DNA of 64,000 nucleotides from positions 1-64,000 of the forward strand of contig NZ_WMIC01000009.1 of assembly GCF_009711135.1 (NCBI RefSeq). The letters are read 5' to 3'. Of this stretch, positions 53,144-61,875 are shown piece by piece. The notes beneath the pieces are model-generated. The model did not search any database. It was not told the DNA's origin and saw only the letters and a program-made list of their open reading frames with translations. Position numbers and translations under genes: made by a program. The first letter of the stretch is position 1, and every line of letters starts with the position of its first letter. Source of the stretch: Flavobacterium sp. LC2016-01 (GTDB taxonomy: Bacteria; Bacteroidota; Bacteroidia; Flavobacteriales; Flavobacteriaceae).

Positions 53144-54093
53144 AATTCGTTTTCACTTCTTTCTTTAATAACTTTTAAAATATTATTCTGTATGTCTTTC
53201 ATAATCCACTCTCCCCAAACTCCGGCATAGGAATTAAAAGTAGTTTTCATTGAAAAATTACTGTAAAGAATTAGTTTGTATTGATGTTCATTTATTTTTT
53301 CTAATTCGTATGTACCGTTCAGCATATCAAAATATTCACCGCCAATCAAAATGTGTTCATCTAAAGTGGTTGAAGGAATTTCATAAGTATTGGCTTTTAT
53401 TTTAAATCGCATCAATTTTAAATCTTGGTATTCGGTTACTGTTTCATGAAAAATGAGTCCTTTTTCAAAAATGGCTTTTCGATAACCTCCAACTTCTTGT
53501 TTGTTCAGTTCGGCTTTGATTGGTTTAGGAAACCCGAGCCATTTTGTTAAAGTTGAAGAATCTTCTGTTGCTTTTATTTCTCTGACAGAAGTTACATTTT
53601 GCCATATTTTAGCTTTGTTGCTATTTATTATAATTGAAGTGTAAGTTTTAAAAACTTCAGGGTTTCTTGGAATACTGTTTTCTATTGGTCCAATGATAAA
53701 AGGAAGCAAAATAAGAATTGACAGATTTAAATTTTCCTGCTTTTTAGATTTCTTTATTTTAAAATATCCCGCAATTAATCCTCCAATAGAACTAAAAATC
53801 AAGAATAAAGGTGAAATCATGATCCAGCATGCCCAGCCTTCGAGACCAATTAAGATAGTTAAAAAAATGACCGATATAATGGGCACCCATGGCGCAAAAA
53901 ACCGATAGTTCATCGATTTTACTTTTTCGATGCTTGAGTAATAAATGGTAAGCGCTCCGATCACAGAGGGAACTAACAAGAAAAAAGTCCAAGTCATTAC
54001 AGATAAAAAATCATCAAAAATAGAAGCACCAAATATGATTCGGAGTAATAAGGCAAACAAAATAGGGATTATAATTATTTTTAAATATTTCAT
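53140..54093 (-). CDS. Membrane protein with C-terminal SRPBCC-like domain
   Basis: A 317-residue protein with four to five N-terminal helices (up to residue ~150) and a soluble C-terminal part (~160-317) with EYFDMLNGTYELEKINEHQYKL, typical of an SRPBCC domain attached to the membrane. With the cytosolic SRPBCC gene next to it (4-base overlap), a lipid-handling function is likely but unproven. Confidence 0.7.
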   Translation of the reverse strand: MKYLKIIIIPILFALLLRIIFGASIFDDFLSVMTWTFFLLVPSVIGALTIYYSSIEKVKSMNYRFFAPWVPIISVIFLTILIGLEGWACWIMISPLFLIFSSIGGLIAGYFKIKKSKKQENLNLSILILLPFIIGPIENSIPRNPEVFKTYTSIIINSNKAKIWQNVTSVREIKATEDSSTLTKWLGFPKPIKAELNKQEVGGYRKAIFEKGLIFHETVTEYQDLKLMRFKIKANTYEIPSTTLDEHILIGGEYFDMLNGTYELEKINEHQYKLILYSNFSMKTTFNSYAGVWGEWIMKDIQNNILKVIKERSENEL

Positions 54094-54163
54094 TGGTTAG
54101 TTTTTCTTTAGTTAAATTTTAAAAAGCATTTAAGGGAATTAGCAGCAAACTATATTTTACAAT

Positions 54164-54946
54164 TTAAAAAGTATTTTTTTTCTCAATATCAGGAAGTGCT
54201 TCATCAATTCTTCTTGCCAGTTCCGGCAGTTTGATAGTCGGAACTGCTGGAAATAAATGATGTTCTAAATGATAAAACATGCTAAATGTGATTTTGTTTT
54301 TCCACGTTCCACGTTGTGTTCTCGCAAATTCTGGAGATTCTTCTGTATCATGATGCACCGTCCAAACCGCGAAAAAAGCCATTAGAAATTCGGCGAAAAC
54401 CATAATTATTACATGATAAATCAAAAAATGGATTTGAAAATAAAAAATAAGGAATGTTACGACAGCAATAGAAACTAATTCTAAAATTACATTCTTCACA
54501 TAATTTCTATTTCCTTTCTGCAATGTTACTTTATGAATCAAAAACATATGAATTGGGCCATAAAGTATAGCGCCGTACCAAGTCATGCGAGCTGATTTTC
54601 CTTCATAATCTTCTTCAGACAAACAATATTTATGGTGACGAATATGATTGAATTTGACGGCATGAATTGAAACCATCAATAAAATACTGTTCGTATACAA
54701 AGTAAACCACGTTAAAAGTTTATTTGTCCCTAATGAATTATGAAAACCATTATGAACTTGTCTCAAACCAGCTAAAAAGAAAAAAGCTGAAAAAGGCAGA
54801 GCAAATAAATAATATCCAAAATAGGCCAGCGTCATAGAAATTAAAAACCACGGAATGGTCAAGTTGTTTTCAATCAGCATTTCTTTAAAGCTGAGCGTTT
54901 TTAAATCTTTCCACTGCACTTTTTTGAGTATTTCCTGATGTGTCAT
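54164..54946 (-). CDS. Fatty acid desaturase-family protein
   Basis: A 260-residue membrane enzyme with the three His boxes HNGFH (~66), HIRHH (~104) and YHLEHHLFP (~234), plus HHDTEES, which bind the di-iron centre. It introduces double bonds in acyl chains or hydroxylates related substrates. It follows a hairpin at 54970, so it may have its own promoter or be only partly read through from the upstream genes. Confidence 0.88.
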   Translation of the reverse strand: MTHQEILKKVQWKDLKTLSFKEMLIENNLTIPWFLISMTLAYFGYYLFALPFSAFFFLAGLRQVHNGFHNSLGTNKLLTWFTLYTNSILLMVSIHAVKFNHIRHHKYCLSEEDYEGKSARMTWYGAILYGPIHMFLIHKVTLQKGNRNYVKNVILELVSIAVVTFLIFYFQIHFLIYHVIIMVFAEFLMAFFAVWTVHHDTEESPEFARTQRGTWKNKITFSMFYHLEHHLFPAVPTIKLPELARRIDEALPDIEKKNTF

Positions 54947-54969
54947 TTTTTATGATTTAGGATTTTTTT

Positions 54970-55016
54970 AAAACCCGACAGTCCCGAAGCCTCGGGATAA
55001 AACCTGTCGGGTTTGT
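54970..55016 (-). terminator. Terminator-like hairpin between small membrane protein and desaturase genes
   Basis: Outer stem AACCCGACA / TGTCGGGTT with an inner CCCGA..TCGGG stem; on the minus strand it ends in TTTTAAAAAAA. The stem equals that of the gcvP terminator. It may attenuate transcription into the desaturase gene. Confidence 0.65.
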
Positions 55017-55024
55017 TTATGATG

Positions 55025-55411
55025 TTAAGCTTTAAAAACTAATCTTTCTTCTCTTTGAGCTTCTTTAGCTTTTCTTTTTCCTCTAAAAAAGAAATATAAA
55101 TTGAAGAATAACATGATACCAAGATAGATAGAAAATCCTCCAATTTTATAACTTAATCTTTCAATTAATTCCTGATAACTGTCCTGATTTAATTGCAATT
55201 CTAAAATCATTAAGGCAAAACCAATATTTAAAAGATAGAATCCGGTTTCAAAAAGTTTGTTGGTTGCCTCAGCGATTTCTTCGCGTCCTTTAAAGATGTC
55301 AAGCATAAAGATTTTCCCATTTTTAAAAAGCGTTTTAGAAACATAATAAGTTAAAAATAAAGCAACTGGCAGATAAATTCCGTAACCGATTAAGATTTTT
55401 GTAGTTTCCAT
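55025..55411 (-). CDS. Small membrane protein, paralog A
   Basis: A 128-residue protein with three helices (~6-25, ~58-75, ~92-112) and a basic/acidic tail. It aligns with the preceding gene's product: GYGIYLPVALF, NGKIFMLDIF and FYLLNIGFALMIL match GYLIYLSITTF, NGNIYVADLI and YYLLNIGYCAMTL. Function unknown. Confidence 0.7.
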   Translation of the reverse strand: METTKILIGYGIYLPVALFLTYYVSKTLFKNGKIFMLDIFKGREEIAEATNKLFETGFYLLNIGFALMILELQLNQDSYQELIERLSYKIGGFSIYLGIMLFFNLYFFFRGKRKAKEAQREERLVFKA

Positions 55412-55430
55412 GATATTAGGGTTTTAGTTG

Positions 55431-55778
55431 TTATTTGATTAATTTTTGAATGTATTTTGTTATAATTAAAATGTTGAAATAATGCAGAACTGAAATAATA
55501 AAAATTATGACAGCTGTTTTTATACAAATTGTTTCAATCAACTGAGTGGAAGAAATAATTTTTTGCCAGGAAATCAATGTCATGGCGCAATAACCAATAT
55601 TTAAAAGATAATAAGCCAAAAGCAAAACCTGATTTATTTTTTGACAAACGTCAGCGTGATTTGGGATTAAATCTGCAACATAAATATTTCCGTTGTTATA
55701 GCAGATTTTTCCAACTTTTAGAATGATGAAAGTTGTAATGCTGAGGTAAATTAAATACCCAATAATGTTGAAGTTCAT
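55431..55778 (-). CDS. Small membrane protein, paralog B
   Basis: A 115-residue protein with three helices, clearly homologous to the next gene's product over its whole length. The start is taken at the ATG at 55778, 2 bases after the stop of the upstream gene; a TTG at 55784 is also open. Function unknown. Confidence 0.65.
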   Translation of the reverse strand: MNFNIIGYLIYLSITTFIILKVGKICYNNGNIYVADLIPNHADVCQKINQVLLLAYYLLNIGYCAMTLISWQKIISSTQLIETICIKTAVIIFIISVLHYFNILIITKYIQKLIK

Positions 55779-55780
55779 AA

Positions 55781-56224
55781 TCAAAGCAGTTTATAATGAC
55801 CAATTAAATTATAAATGAACAACGCTGAATTTACTGTTGCAAACAATACAAAAAGTGTATTCATAAAATAGCTCCCAATTTTGAAAATTATTTTCTGCGG
55901 AATTTGATACATTGGATAATATGCAATTTGAGTAGCAACTTTTCCAACCCAATACAAAGCAATTAGCCCCGTTAATGCAACTGCCAAAGCTGATTGTTCC
56001 TTTAGTTCAGTTGTAAATACGATCGCAATTAATCCAAAACAAAAGTTTAGTCCTTGAATATATCTTCCGTAAGTTTTAGCAATTTCCTGATTTAGGGGTT
56101 TGAGTTGTTTTACATCATTGTACCAGTCAAAAACGTTGTGACGGATATATGGGTAAATAAGTGCTGTAAATATTTGGCCAATTCCGCTTAGAATTATTAA
56201 CCAATTTGGTATAGTTAAGTTCAT
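55781..56224 (-). CDS. Small membrane protein, four helices
   Basis: A 147-residue protein with four predicted helices and a conserved-looking loop RHNVFDWYNDVKQLKPLNQEI between helices 1 and 2. The start is the ATG at 56224 (MNLTIPNWLIILSGIGQIF); the extension to 56281 is not protein-like. Function unknown. Confidence 0.65.
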   Translation of the reverse strand: MNLTIPNWLIILSGIGQIFTALIYPYIRHNVFDWYNDVKQLKPLNQEIAKTYGRYIQGLNFCFGLIAIVFTTELKEQSALAVALTGLIALYWVGKVATQIAYYPMYQIPQKIIFKIGSYFMNTLFVLFATVNSALFIYNLIGHYKLL

Positions 56225-56284
56225 AGTTTTTGTTTTTTTTAAATTTTTTTTGATGATTTTGAGAATAAAAACCTGGAACAATTT

Positions 56285-56638
56285 TCAGTGTACAAAGCCT
56301 AAATTCTCGCACTTAATCAATATTCGATAAAAGTAAATTGCAGTGATATTCGGGATTATAGTTACGAAAACGACTTGTAAAAAATCATTCCACATAATGT
56401 AATTAAAAAACGAAAAAAGAATAATGGCATTTAAAACTGTAACTGCCCAATAGGTTTTTATCTGTTTTTTAATTTTATAATTATTTGGTTTTGGAAAGAT
56501 TTCAATAGTTAAAAAAATTGCCGAAATTGATTGTATTAGGAGTAAAAAAGCTTGTCCCGCAAAACGTAAATAACATGTTAAATAGAATAGAAAGCAGATT
56601 ATTATAGCTAATTTATTGATGCTTTTTGTTGGTATCAT
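56285..56638 (-). CDS. Small membrane protein, four helices
   Basis: A 117-residue very hydrophobic protein, first gene after the regulator gene and preceded by the AAACTTTCA-N8-TGAAAGTTT dyad (56655-56680). It has no recognised motif. Confidence 0.6.
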   Translation of the reverse strand: MIPTKSINKLAIIICFLFYLTCYLRFAGQAFLLLIQSISAIFLTIEIFPKPNNYKIKKQIKTYWAVTVLNAIILFSFFNYIMWNDFLQVVFVTIIPNITAIYFYRILIKCENLGFVH

Positions 56639-56654
56639 AGTTATTGATTGTTTT

Positions 56655-56680
56655 AAACTTTCAGAAAAAATTGAAAGTTT
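56655..56680. promoter_or_regulatory. GbsR/MarR-type operator candidate, copy 2 (perfect dyad)
   Basis: AAACTTTCA-N8-TGAAAGTTT, a perfect 9+9 inverted repeat, lies 17 bases upstream of the first small membrane protein gene. The same motif with the same 8-base spacer is found at 57223-57248 before the regulator. It could also act as a weak terminator for the regulator gene, but the shared sequence favours an operator. Confidence 0.6.
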
Positions 56681-56693
56681 TGATTAAATTTTT

Positions 56694-57197
56694 TTATTTC
56701 ATGATTTTGATAATCAATTTTCCTAACCAGTTTTCATTGAATTCAGTCATTTTATCTAACATATTATCTGCTTTTAAAACGAAATCATATAGCTTAGTGG
56801 TCTGATCCACAAAATGTTTTTCTTCTTCCGAATCTTTGGCTTCGATGGTCGAAACTTCTTTTAAGATTTTAAGTGCCGGTTTGATTTCTCTTTTACTTCT
56901 TTCTCTTGAAATTTTAGCGGCCAATTCATCTAAATCTTTTTCAGCAGTAAAAAATTCTCTTCTTTCCCCAGCTTTAAATTCTTTATATACAATTCCCCAA
57001 TCCATTAATGCCCTAATGTTCATGCTGGCATTTCCGCGGGAAATCTGTAATTCTTCCATTATATCTTCCATAGAAACAGCTTCGTTTGAGACCATTAATA
57101 AAGCGTGGATTTGTGCCATCGTTTTATTAATTCCCCATTGAGAACCTAATGCTCCCCAGGTTTGTACAAACTTATTTTTTGCTTCTTTGAATTCCAT
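56694..57197 (-). CDS. GbsR/MarR-family transcriptional regulator
   Basis: A 167-residue winged-helix regulator: KTMAQIHALLMVSNEAVSMEDIMEELQISRGNASMNIRALMDWG is the DNA-binding part (~26-70), with a C-terminal helical dimer part. In Bacillus GbsR senses choline or betaine precursors. Ligand unknown here. It is divergent from the antiporter gene and precedes the membrane-protein unit. Confidence 0.88.
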   Translation of the reverse strand: MEFKEAKNKFVQTWGALGSQWGINKTMAQIHALLMVSNEAVSMEDIMEELQISRGNASMNIRALMDWGIVYKEFKAGERREFFTAEKDLDELAAKISRERSKREIKPALKILKEVSTIEAKDSEEEKHFVDQTTKLYDFVLKADNMLDKMTEFNENWLGKLIIKIMK

Positions 57198-57222
57198 GGA
57201 TCAAATGTAAGTAAAAGTTTTT

Positions 57223-57248
57223 AAACTTTCAAAAATAATTGAAACTTA
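57223..57248. promoter_or_regulatory. GbsR/MarR-type operator candidate, copy 1
   Basis: AAACTTTCA-N8-TGAAACTTA lies 25 bases before the regulator's start codon and ~87 bases before the divergent antiporter gene. It shares the half-site and 8-base spacing with 56655-56680. Confidence 0.6.
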
Positions 57249-57334
57249 TTTTGTGGATTATAAAGTTATGTTAATTCAAGCTCCGAAATTTCCGATTAAA
57301 TAATGATACAGCTATTTTTGTAAAAATCACTTTT

Positions 57335-58597
57335 ATGGAATTATACTACACCTTTTCAGTACTTATTGTATTGGCTTCTTTCTTCGCCTATTTAAATTTA
57401 AGATTTTTAAAACTTCCGGGAACTATTGGAATTATGATTATTGCAATGTTGGTTTCAGTAGGAATTCGTCTTTTAGGAGATTCTTATTTTCCTGCTACTA
57501 CCAAACATTTTTTTGATTTGATAAAAGAATTTGATTTCAACGAAATCTTAATGGGAGCTATGTTGAACTTTCTTTTGTTCGCAGGCGCACTGCACGTAAA
57601 CATGTCAGATCTCAAAGAACAGAAAGTGCCGATTATGATTTATTCTACAGTAAGTGTAGTATTGTCAGCCTTAATTATTTCTCTTTTACTTTATTATGTC
57701 GCACCACTTTTAGGAATAAAAATCCCTTATATATTTTGTTTGGTTTTTGGAACATTGATTTCTCCAACCGATCCAATCGTAGTTTTGGGCGTTTTAAAAG
57801 AAGCAAAAGTTCCGAAGAGAATCGAAACCAAAATTGTTGGTGAATCATTATTTAATGATGGAGTTGCGGTAGTCATGTTTGCTGTTGTTTTGAAAATGGC
57901 AACCGATCCAACTTTTGATGTAAGTTTTGGTTCTATTGCTTGGCTTTTTGCAAAAGAAGGAATTGGCGGACTTTTACTAGGAGCTGTCTTTGGATTTAGC
58001 GCATCAAAGGTTATGAAGAGAATTGACGATTATAAAGTCTCGGTTTTAATAACGCTTTCCATCGTAATGGGAGGATTTTTGATTGCTCAAAGTTTACACG
58101 TTTCTAGTCCGCTAGCAATGGTTGTTGCTGGATTGATTATTGGAAATTACGGTAAAAAAGTCGCGATGAGCGAAGTAACTAAAGATTATTTAGGGAAATT
58201 CTGGGAACTTATAGATGAAATATTAAATGCTATTTTATTCTTATTTATTGGTTTCGAATTACTATTGCTGCCCGATTTAAATAAACAATTAGTAACAGGT
58301 TTTGTTGCTATTTTTATCGTTTTATTTTCGAGAATTGCCTCTATAGTTTTACCGTGGAAATTCTTCGATATATTCAAGTTTTTCGGAATCAGATCGGCTT
58401 ACAACAAAGGTTCTTTGATGGTTTTGGTTTGGGGAGGAATTCGTGGCGGAGTTTCTATCGCTTTGGTACTTTCAATGCCAGAAGGAGAATATAAAAACCT
58501 GCTTTTAGAAGTCACTTATATTGTGGTATTATTTTCAATTGTTGTGCAAGGCTTAACTGTTGGGAAATTAGCGAAAAGAGTTTTGGAGAAAGAGTAA
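57335..58597 (+). CDS. CPA1-type cation:proton antiporter (NhaP-like)
   Basis: A 420-residue protein with about 12 helices and the CPA1 motifs FLLFAGALHVN, FGTLISPTDPIVVLGVLKEA (the ion-binding region) and GESLFNDGVAVV. It exchanges sodium or potassium for protons and helps with pH or salt stress. It is divergent from the GbsR-type regulator, with the copy-1 operator between them. Confidence 0.92.
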   Translation: MELYYTFSVLIVLASFFAYLNLRFLKLPGTIGIMIIAMLVSVGIRLLGDSYFPATTKHFFDLIKEFDFNEILMGAMLNFLLFAGALHVNMSDLKEQKVPIMIYSTVSVVLSALIISLLLYYVAPLLGIKIPYIFCLVFGTLISPTDPIVVLGVLKEAKVPKRIETKIVGESLFNDGVAVVMFAVVLKMATDPTFDVSFGSIAWLFAKEGIGGLLLGAVFGFSASKVMKRIDDYKVSVLITLSIVMGGFLIAQSLHVSSPLAMVVAGLIIGNYGKKVAMSEVTKDYLGKFWELIDEILNAILFLFIGFELLLLPDLNKQLVTGFVAIFIVLFSRIASIVLPWKFFDIFKFFGIRSAYNKGSLMVLVWGGIRGGVSIALVLSMPEGEYKNLLLEVTYIVVLFSIVVQGLTVGKLAKRVLEKE

Positions 58598-58668
58598 TAG
58601 AATATAGAACATAGAAAATAGAACAAAGAAAATAGAATCAAGAATAAAGATTTTATTTTTAAAACTTA

Positions 58669-58706
58669 AAAAAGGACTGTTTCAAAAATGAGCCAGTCCT
58701 TTTTTA
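58669..58706. terminator. Bidirectional terminator
   Basis: Hairpin AAAAAAGGACTG / CAGTCCTTTTTT between the convergent antiporter and SanA/YdcF genes. Just upstream, 58600-58650 has short AGAAAATAGAACA direct repeats of no known role. Confidence 0.85.
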
Positions 58707-58740
58707 GACTGCTCCAGAGGAGCGATATGTTTATTAATTT

Positions 58741-59400
58741 TTATCGTTTATCGTCTTTAGAATAATTTGAAACACCATTAATATCAATTGGATTTCCTAA
58801 AAAATGAGGTTCTCTATTTCTCAAAACATCAAAAAAAGATTTGAAAATAGAACCACATTCTCTAAAAGTCACATATTTATAGCCTAGATATTCACCATTG
58901 TTTGCAGAAAAACCAACCGATTTTATTCCGAGTTTCTGTCCGATGTAAATCGCACGGTTTAAATGATATTCTTGAGAAATCAACGTTGCTTTTTTAATCT
59001 TGAAAATATGTTTTGCACGATACATGGTTGAATATGTGTCAAATCCTGCATAGTCAATAAAAATTTTTGTGGTATCAACTCCATGATCAAAACAGTATTT
59101 TTTCATAACCGTTAATTCATCATATTCATCACGGCCATTATCTCCCGAAAGTAAAATTTTATTGATACGTTTTGCTTTCCAAAGCATAATTCCAGCATCT
59201 AAACGATCTTTTAGATATTTGCTTGGCTGATTTTCCTTGATTCCCGCGCCAAAAATAATTCCGACATCATTTTTAGGAAACTTTTTTACCGAATAATGAA
59301 TTTTAGTTTTAGTTGAAGATTTTACATAATAATTCACTGAAATAACAGCAATTAATCCAATAAGAAAAAAGTAAAGCAAGATTCTGAAGTATTTTTTCAC
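58741..59400 (-). CDS. SanA/ElyC/YdcF-family envelope protein
   Basis: A 219-residue protein with one N-terminal helix (~7-25) and a DUF218 fold: DVGIIFGAGI, KYLKDRLDAGIMLWK, ILLSGDNGRDEYDE and STMYRAKHI, ISQEYHLNRAI. SanA members affect vancomycin exclusion and envelope integrity. The start is GTG at 59400. Confidence 0.88.
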   Translation of the reverse strand: MKKYFRILLYFFLIGLIAVISVNYYVKSSTKTKIHYSVKKFPKNDVGIIFGAGIKENQPSKYLKDRLDAGIMLWKAKRINKILLSGDNGRDEYDELTVMKKYCFDHGVDTTKIFIDYAGFDTYSTMYRAKHIFKIKKATLISQEYHLNRAIYIGQKLGIKSVGFSANNGEYLGYKYVTFRECGSIFKSFFDVLRNREPHFLGNPIDINGVSNYSKDDKR

Positions 59401-59458
59401 GGTATATTTTTGTAAGATTAAGATTCGAAAAATGCTAAGATAGGTAAAGTAAAATCAA

Positions 59459-59493
59459 ATAAAAAACCGAAGCATTTTCGCTTCGGTTTTAAT
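59459..59493 (-). terminator. Terminator of the M3 peptidase gene
   Basis: Hairpin AAAACCGAAGC / GCTTCGGTTTT, with an A-run on its left (T-run on the minus strand). Confidence 0.85.
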
Positions 59494-59523
59494 CTAAAAT
59501 CTTATATCTAAAATCTAAAATTT

Positions 59524-61551
59524 TTATAGTAATCCTGCTCTTTTTAACAAAGCTTCAGGTTTAGGTTCCTGACCTCTAAAACGTTTGTACAAAATCATCG
59601 GATGTTCTGTTCCTCCTTTTGAAAGCACATTATCTTTGAATTTGGTAGCAACTTCTTTATTGAAAATTCCTTTTTCCTGAAAATATTCAAAAGCATCAGC
59701 ATCTAAAACTTCTGCCCATTTGTAGCTGTAGTATCCAGAAGAATAGCCGCCTTGAAAAATGTGAGAAAATGCAGTACTCATCGCATTTTCTTTTACATCA
59801 GGATACAATTGCGTGTTGGCAAATTGTTCTGTTTCAAAAGCTTTTAAGTCGGTAATATTTGTTGGATCTTGTCCGTGCCAAGCCATGTCTAATAATCCAA
59901 AACTTAATTGGCGCAACGTTGCTAAACCTTCCTGGAAACTGGCACTTTCTTTAATTTTTTGCACATATTCAATCGGAATGATTTCTCCCGTTTCGTAATG
60001 ATTCGCAAACAAAGCCAAAGCTTCCGGCTCGTAACACCAGTTTTCCATAATCTGACTTGGCAATTCTACAAAATCCCAAAAAACAGAAGTTCCAGATAAA
60101 CTCGGATAAACCGTGTTGGCTAACATTCCGTGCAACCCATGTCCGAATTCGTGGAATAAAGTGGTCACTTCATTAAAAGTCAATAAAGATGGTTTTGTTT
60201 CTGTTGGTTTTGTAAAATTGCAAACGTTCGAAATGTGTGGTCTTTCGTTTACGCCGTCTTTAATATATTGTGATTTGAATGAAGTCATCCAAGCGCCGTT
60301 TCTTTTTCCTTTTCTTGGAAAGAAATCAGCATAGAAAATCGAAACCAAATTATTTTCAGCATCTCTTACTTCATAAGTGGTAACTTCTTCGTGGTATTTG
60401 TCAATATCAAAAACTTCGGTAAAAGTTAAGCCGTATAATTTTTTGGCAACTGTAAATGCGCCGTCCAATACTTTTTCTAATTGAAAATAAGGTTTCAGCT
60501 TTTCATCGTCTAAATTAAAAAGCTGCTGTTTTAATTTTTCAGAATAATAGGCACCGTCCCATTTCTCTAATTGTTCGATTCCGTCCAGTTCTTTTGCGAA
60601 AGCCGTTAATTCTGAAAATTCTTTTTGTGCCGCAGGTTTTGCTTTTGCCAATAAATCATTTAAAAAAGAGAAAACTTTCTCCGGACTCTCGGACATTCTT
60701 TCTTCCAAAACAAAATGTGCGTGTGTTTTGTAACCTAATAAATTAGCTCTTTCAAAACGCAGTTTGGCAATTTTTAAAACATTTTCCTGATTGTCGAATT
60801 CATTATTCTGAAACGCTTTTGCGCCAAACGCAATCGCCATTTTTTTACGCAATTCGCGATTGTCAGCATAAGTCAAAAACGGAACATAACTTGGATAATC
60901 TAAAGTGAAAATCCAGCCTTCTTTTTCCTGATTTTTGGCTAATAATCTTGCTGCTTCAATTGTACCTTCTGGTAAACCGGCTAAATCTTTTTCATTAGTC
61001 AAATGCAATTCGAAAGCATTGGTTTCTGCCAAAACATTTTCGCCAAACTGCAAGCTCAATCTTGATAATTCTTTGTCGATTTCTCTTAATTGATCTTTTT
61101 TATCTTCGGGTAAATTGGCTCCGTTTCTGGAGAAACTTTTGTATTTTTTATCTAATAAAGTCGTTTGCTCCGGATTTAAATTCAGATTTTCTTTTTGATC
61201 GTAAACCGCTTTTATTTTGGCAAATAGAGCAGCGTTTAATGTAATGTCATTTCCAAATTCTGAAAGCAAAGGTGAAACTTCCTGAGCAATTTTCTGCATT
61301 TCGTCATTCGTTTCAGCCGAATTCAAATTGAAGAAAATACTCGAAAGACGATCTAAAATATCGCCTGAAAAATCCATTGCAACAACGGTGTTTTCAAAAG
61401 TCGGTGCATCTGGATTATTTACAATTGCATCGATTTCGGCTTTAGCCAAAGCAATTCCTTCGTTGAAAGCGGGAACATAATCTTCGATTTTAATTTGCGA
61501 AAAAGGTGCAGTATTATGTTTGGTGTTAAAGTATTGTGTTAATACGCTCAT
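59524..61551 (-). CDS. M3-family metallopeptidase (Dcp/oligopeptidase A type)
   Basis: A 675-residue peptidase with HEFGHGLH (His467, Glu468, His471) and the downstream third-ligand Glu in WDFVELPSQIMENW. The M3 family cuts short peptides in the cytoplasm or periplasm. No signal peptide is seen, so it is probably cytoplasmic. Confidence 0.95.
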   Translation of the reverse strand: MSVLTQYFNTKHNTAPFSQIKIEDYVPAFNEGIALAKAEIDAIVNNPDAPTFENTVVAMDFSGDILDRLSSIFFNLNSAETNDEMQKIAQEVSPLLSEFGNDITLNAALFAKIKAVYDQKENLNLNPEQTTLLDKKYKSFSRNGANLPEDKKDQLREIDKELSRLSLQFGENVLAETNAFELHLTNEKDLAGLPEGTIEAARLLAKNQEKEGWIFTLDYPSYVPFLTYADNRELRKKMAIAFGAKAFQNNEFDNQENVLKIAKLRFERANLLGYKTHAHFVLEERMSESPEKVFSFLNDLLAKAKPAAQKEFSELTAFAKELDGIEQLEKWDGAYYSEKLKQQLFNLDDEKLKPYFQLEKVLDGAFTVAKKLYGLTFTEVFDIDKYHEEVTTYEVRDAENNLVSIFYADFFPRKGKRNGAWMTSFKSQYIKDGVNERPHISNVCNFTKPTETKPSLLTFNEVTTLFHEFGHGLHGMLANTVYPSLSGTSVFWDFVELPSQIMENWCYEPEALALFANHYETGEIIPIEYVQKIKESASFQEGLATLRQLSFGLLDMAWHGQDPTNITDLKAFETEQFANTQLYPDVKENAMSTAFSHIFQGGYSSGYYSYKWAEVLDADAFEYFQEKGIFNKEVATKFKDNVLSKGGTEHPMILYKRFRGQEPKPEALLKRAGLL

Positions 61552-61587
61552 ATTGTTTATGCTGTTTAAAAATATAAAATTAGAAAA

Positions 61588-61875
61588 TCATAATTTAAAT
61601 TTCTTCGTATCCTGAAAAGTATTCCAAAAACGAAGTAATTCTAAATTAGTGTTTTCGATACGGTAATAAAGTGAAATTTGTTTGGTAATGACAATTTTAT
61701 AAACGCTTTTGAAGTTTGTTTTTATAAATAAAACATTGTCATTTTTTAAAAGTTCTATAGTGGTATTTACTTTTTCGATGAAACTAAGAGCAACTCTTTC
61801 TGACCATTCTGCTTCTAAATAATCAATGTTGTTCCAAAAGTCTTTTTTAGCTTGTGGAGCCCAAATTACATTCAT
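61588..61875 (-). CDS. RelE/ParE-family toxin
   Basis: A 95-residue protein with the ParE/RelE pattern: WAPQAKKDFWNNIDYLEAEW at the start, YKIVI and LYYRIENTNLELLRFWNTFQDTKK at the end. It should inhibit gyrase or cleave mRNA. It starts directly at the end of the antitoxin gene, with no gap. Confidence 0.85.
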   Translation of the reverse strand: MNVIWAPQAKKDFWNNIDYLEAEWSERVALSFIEKVNTTIELLKNDNVLFIKTNFKSVYKIVITKQISLYYRIENTNLELLRFWNTFQDTKKFKL

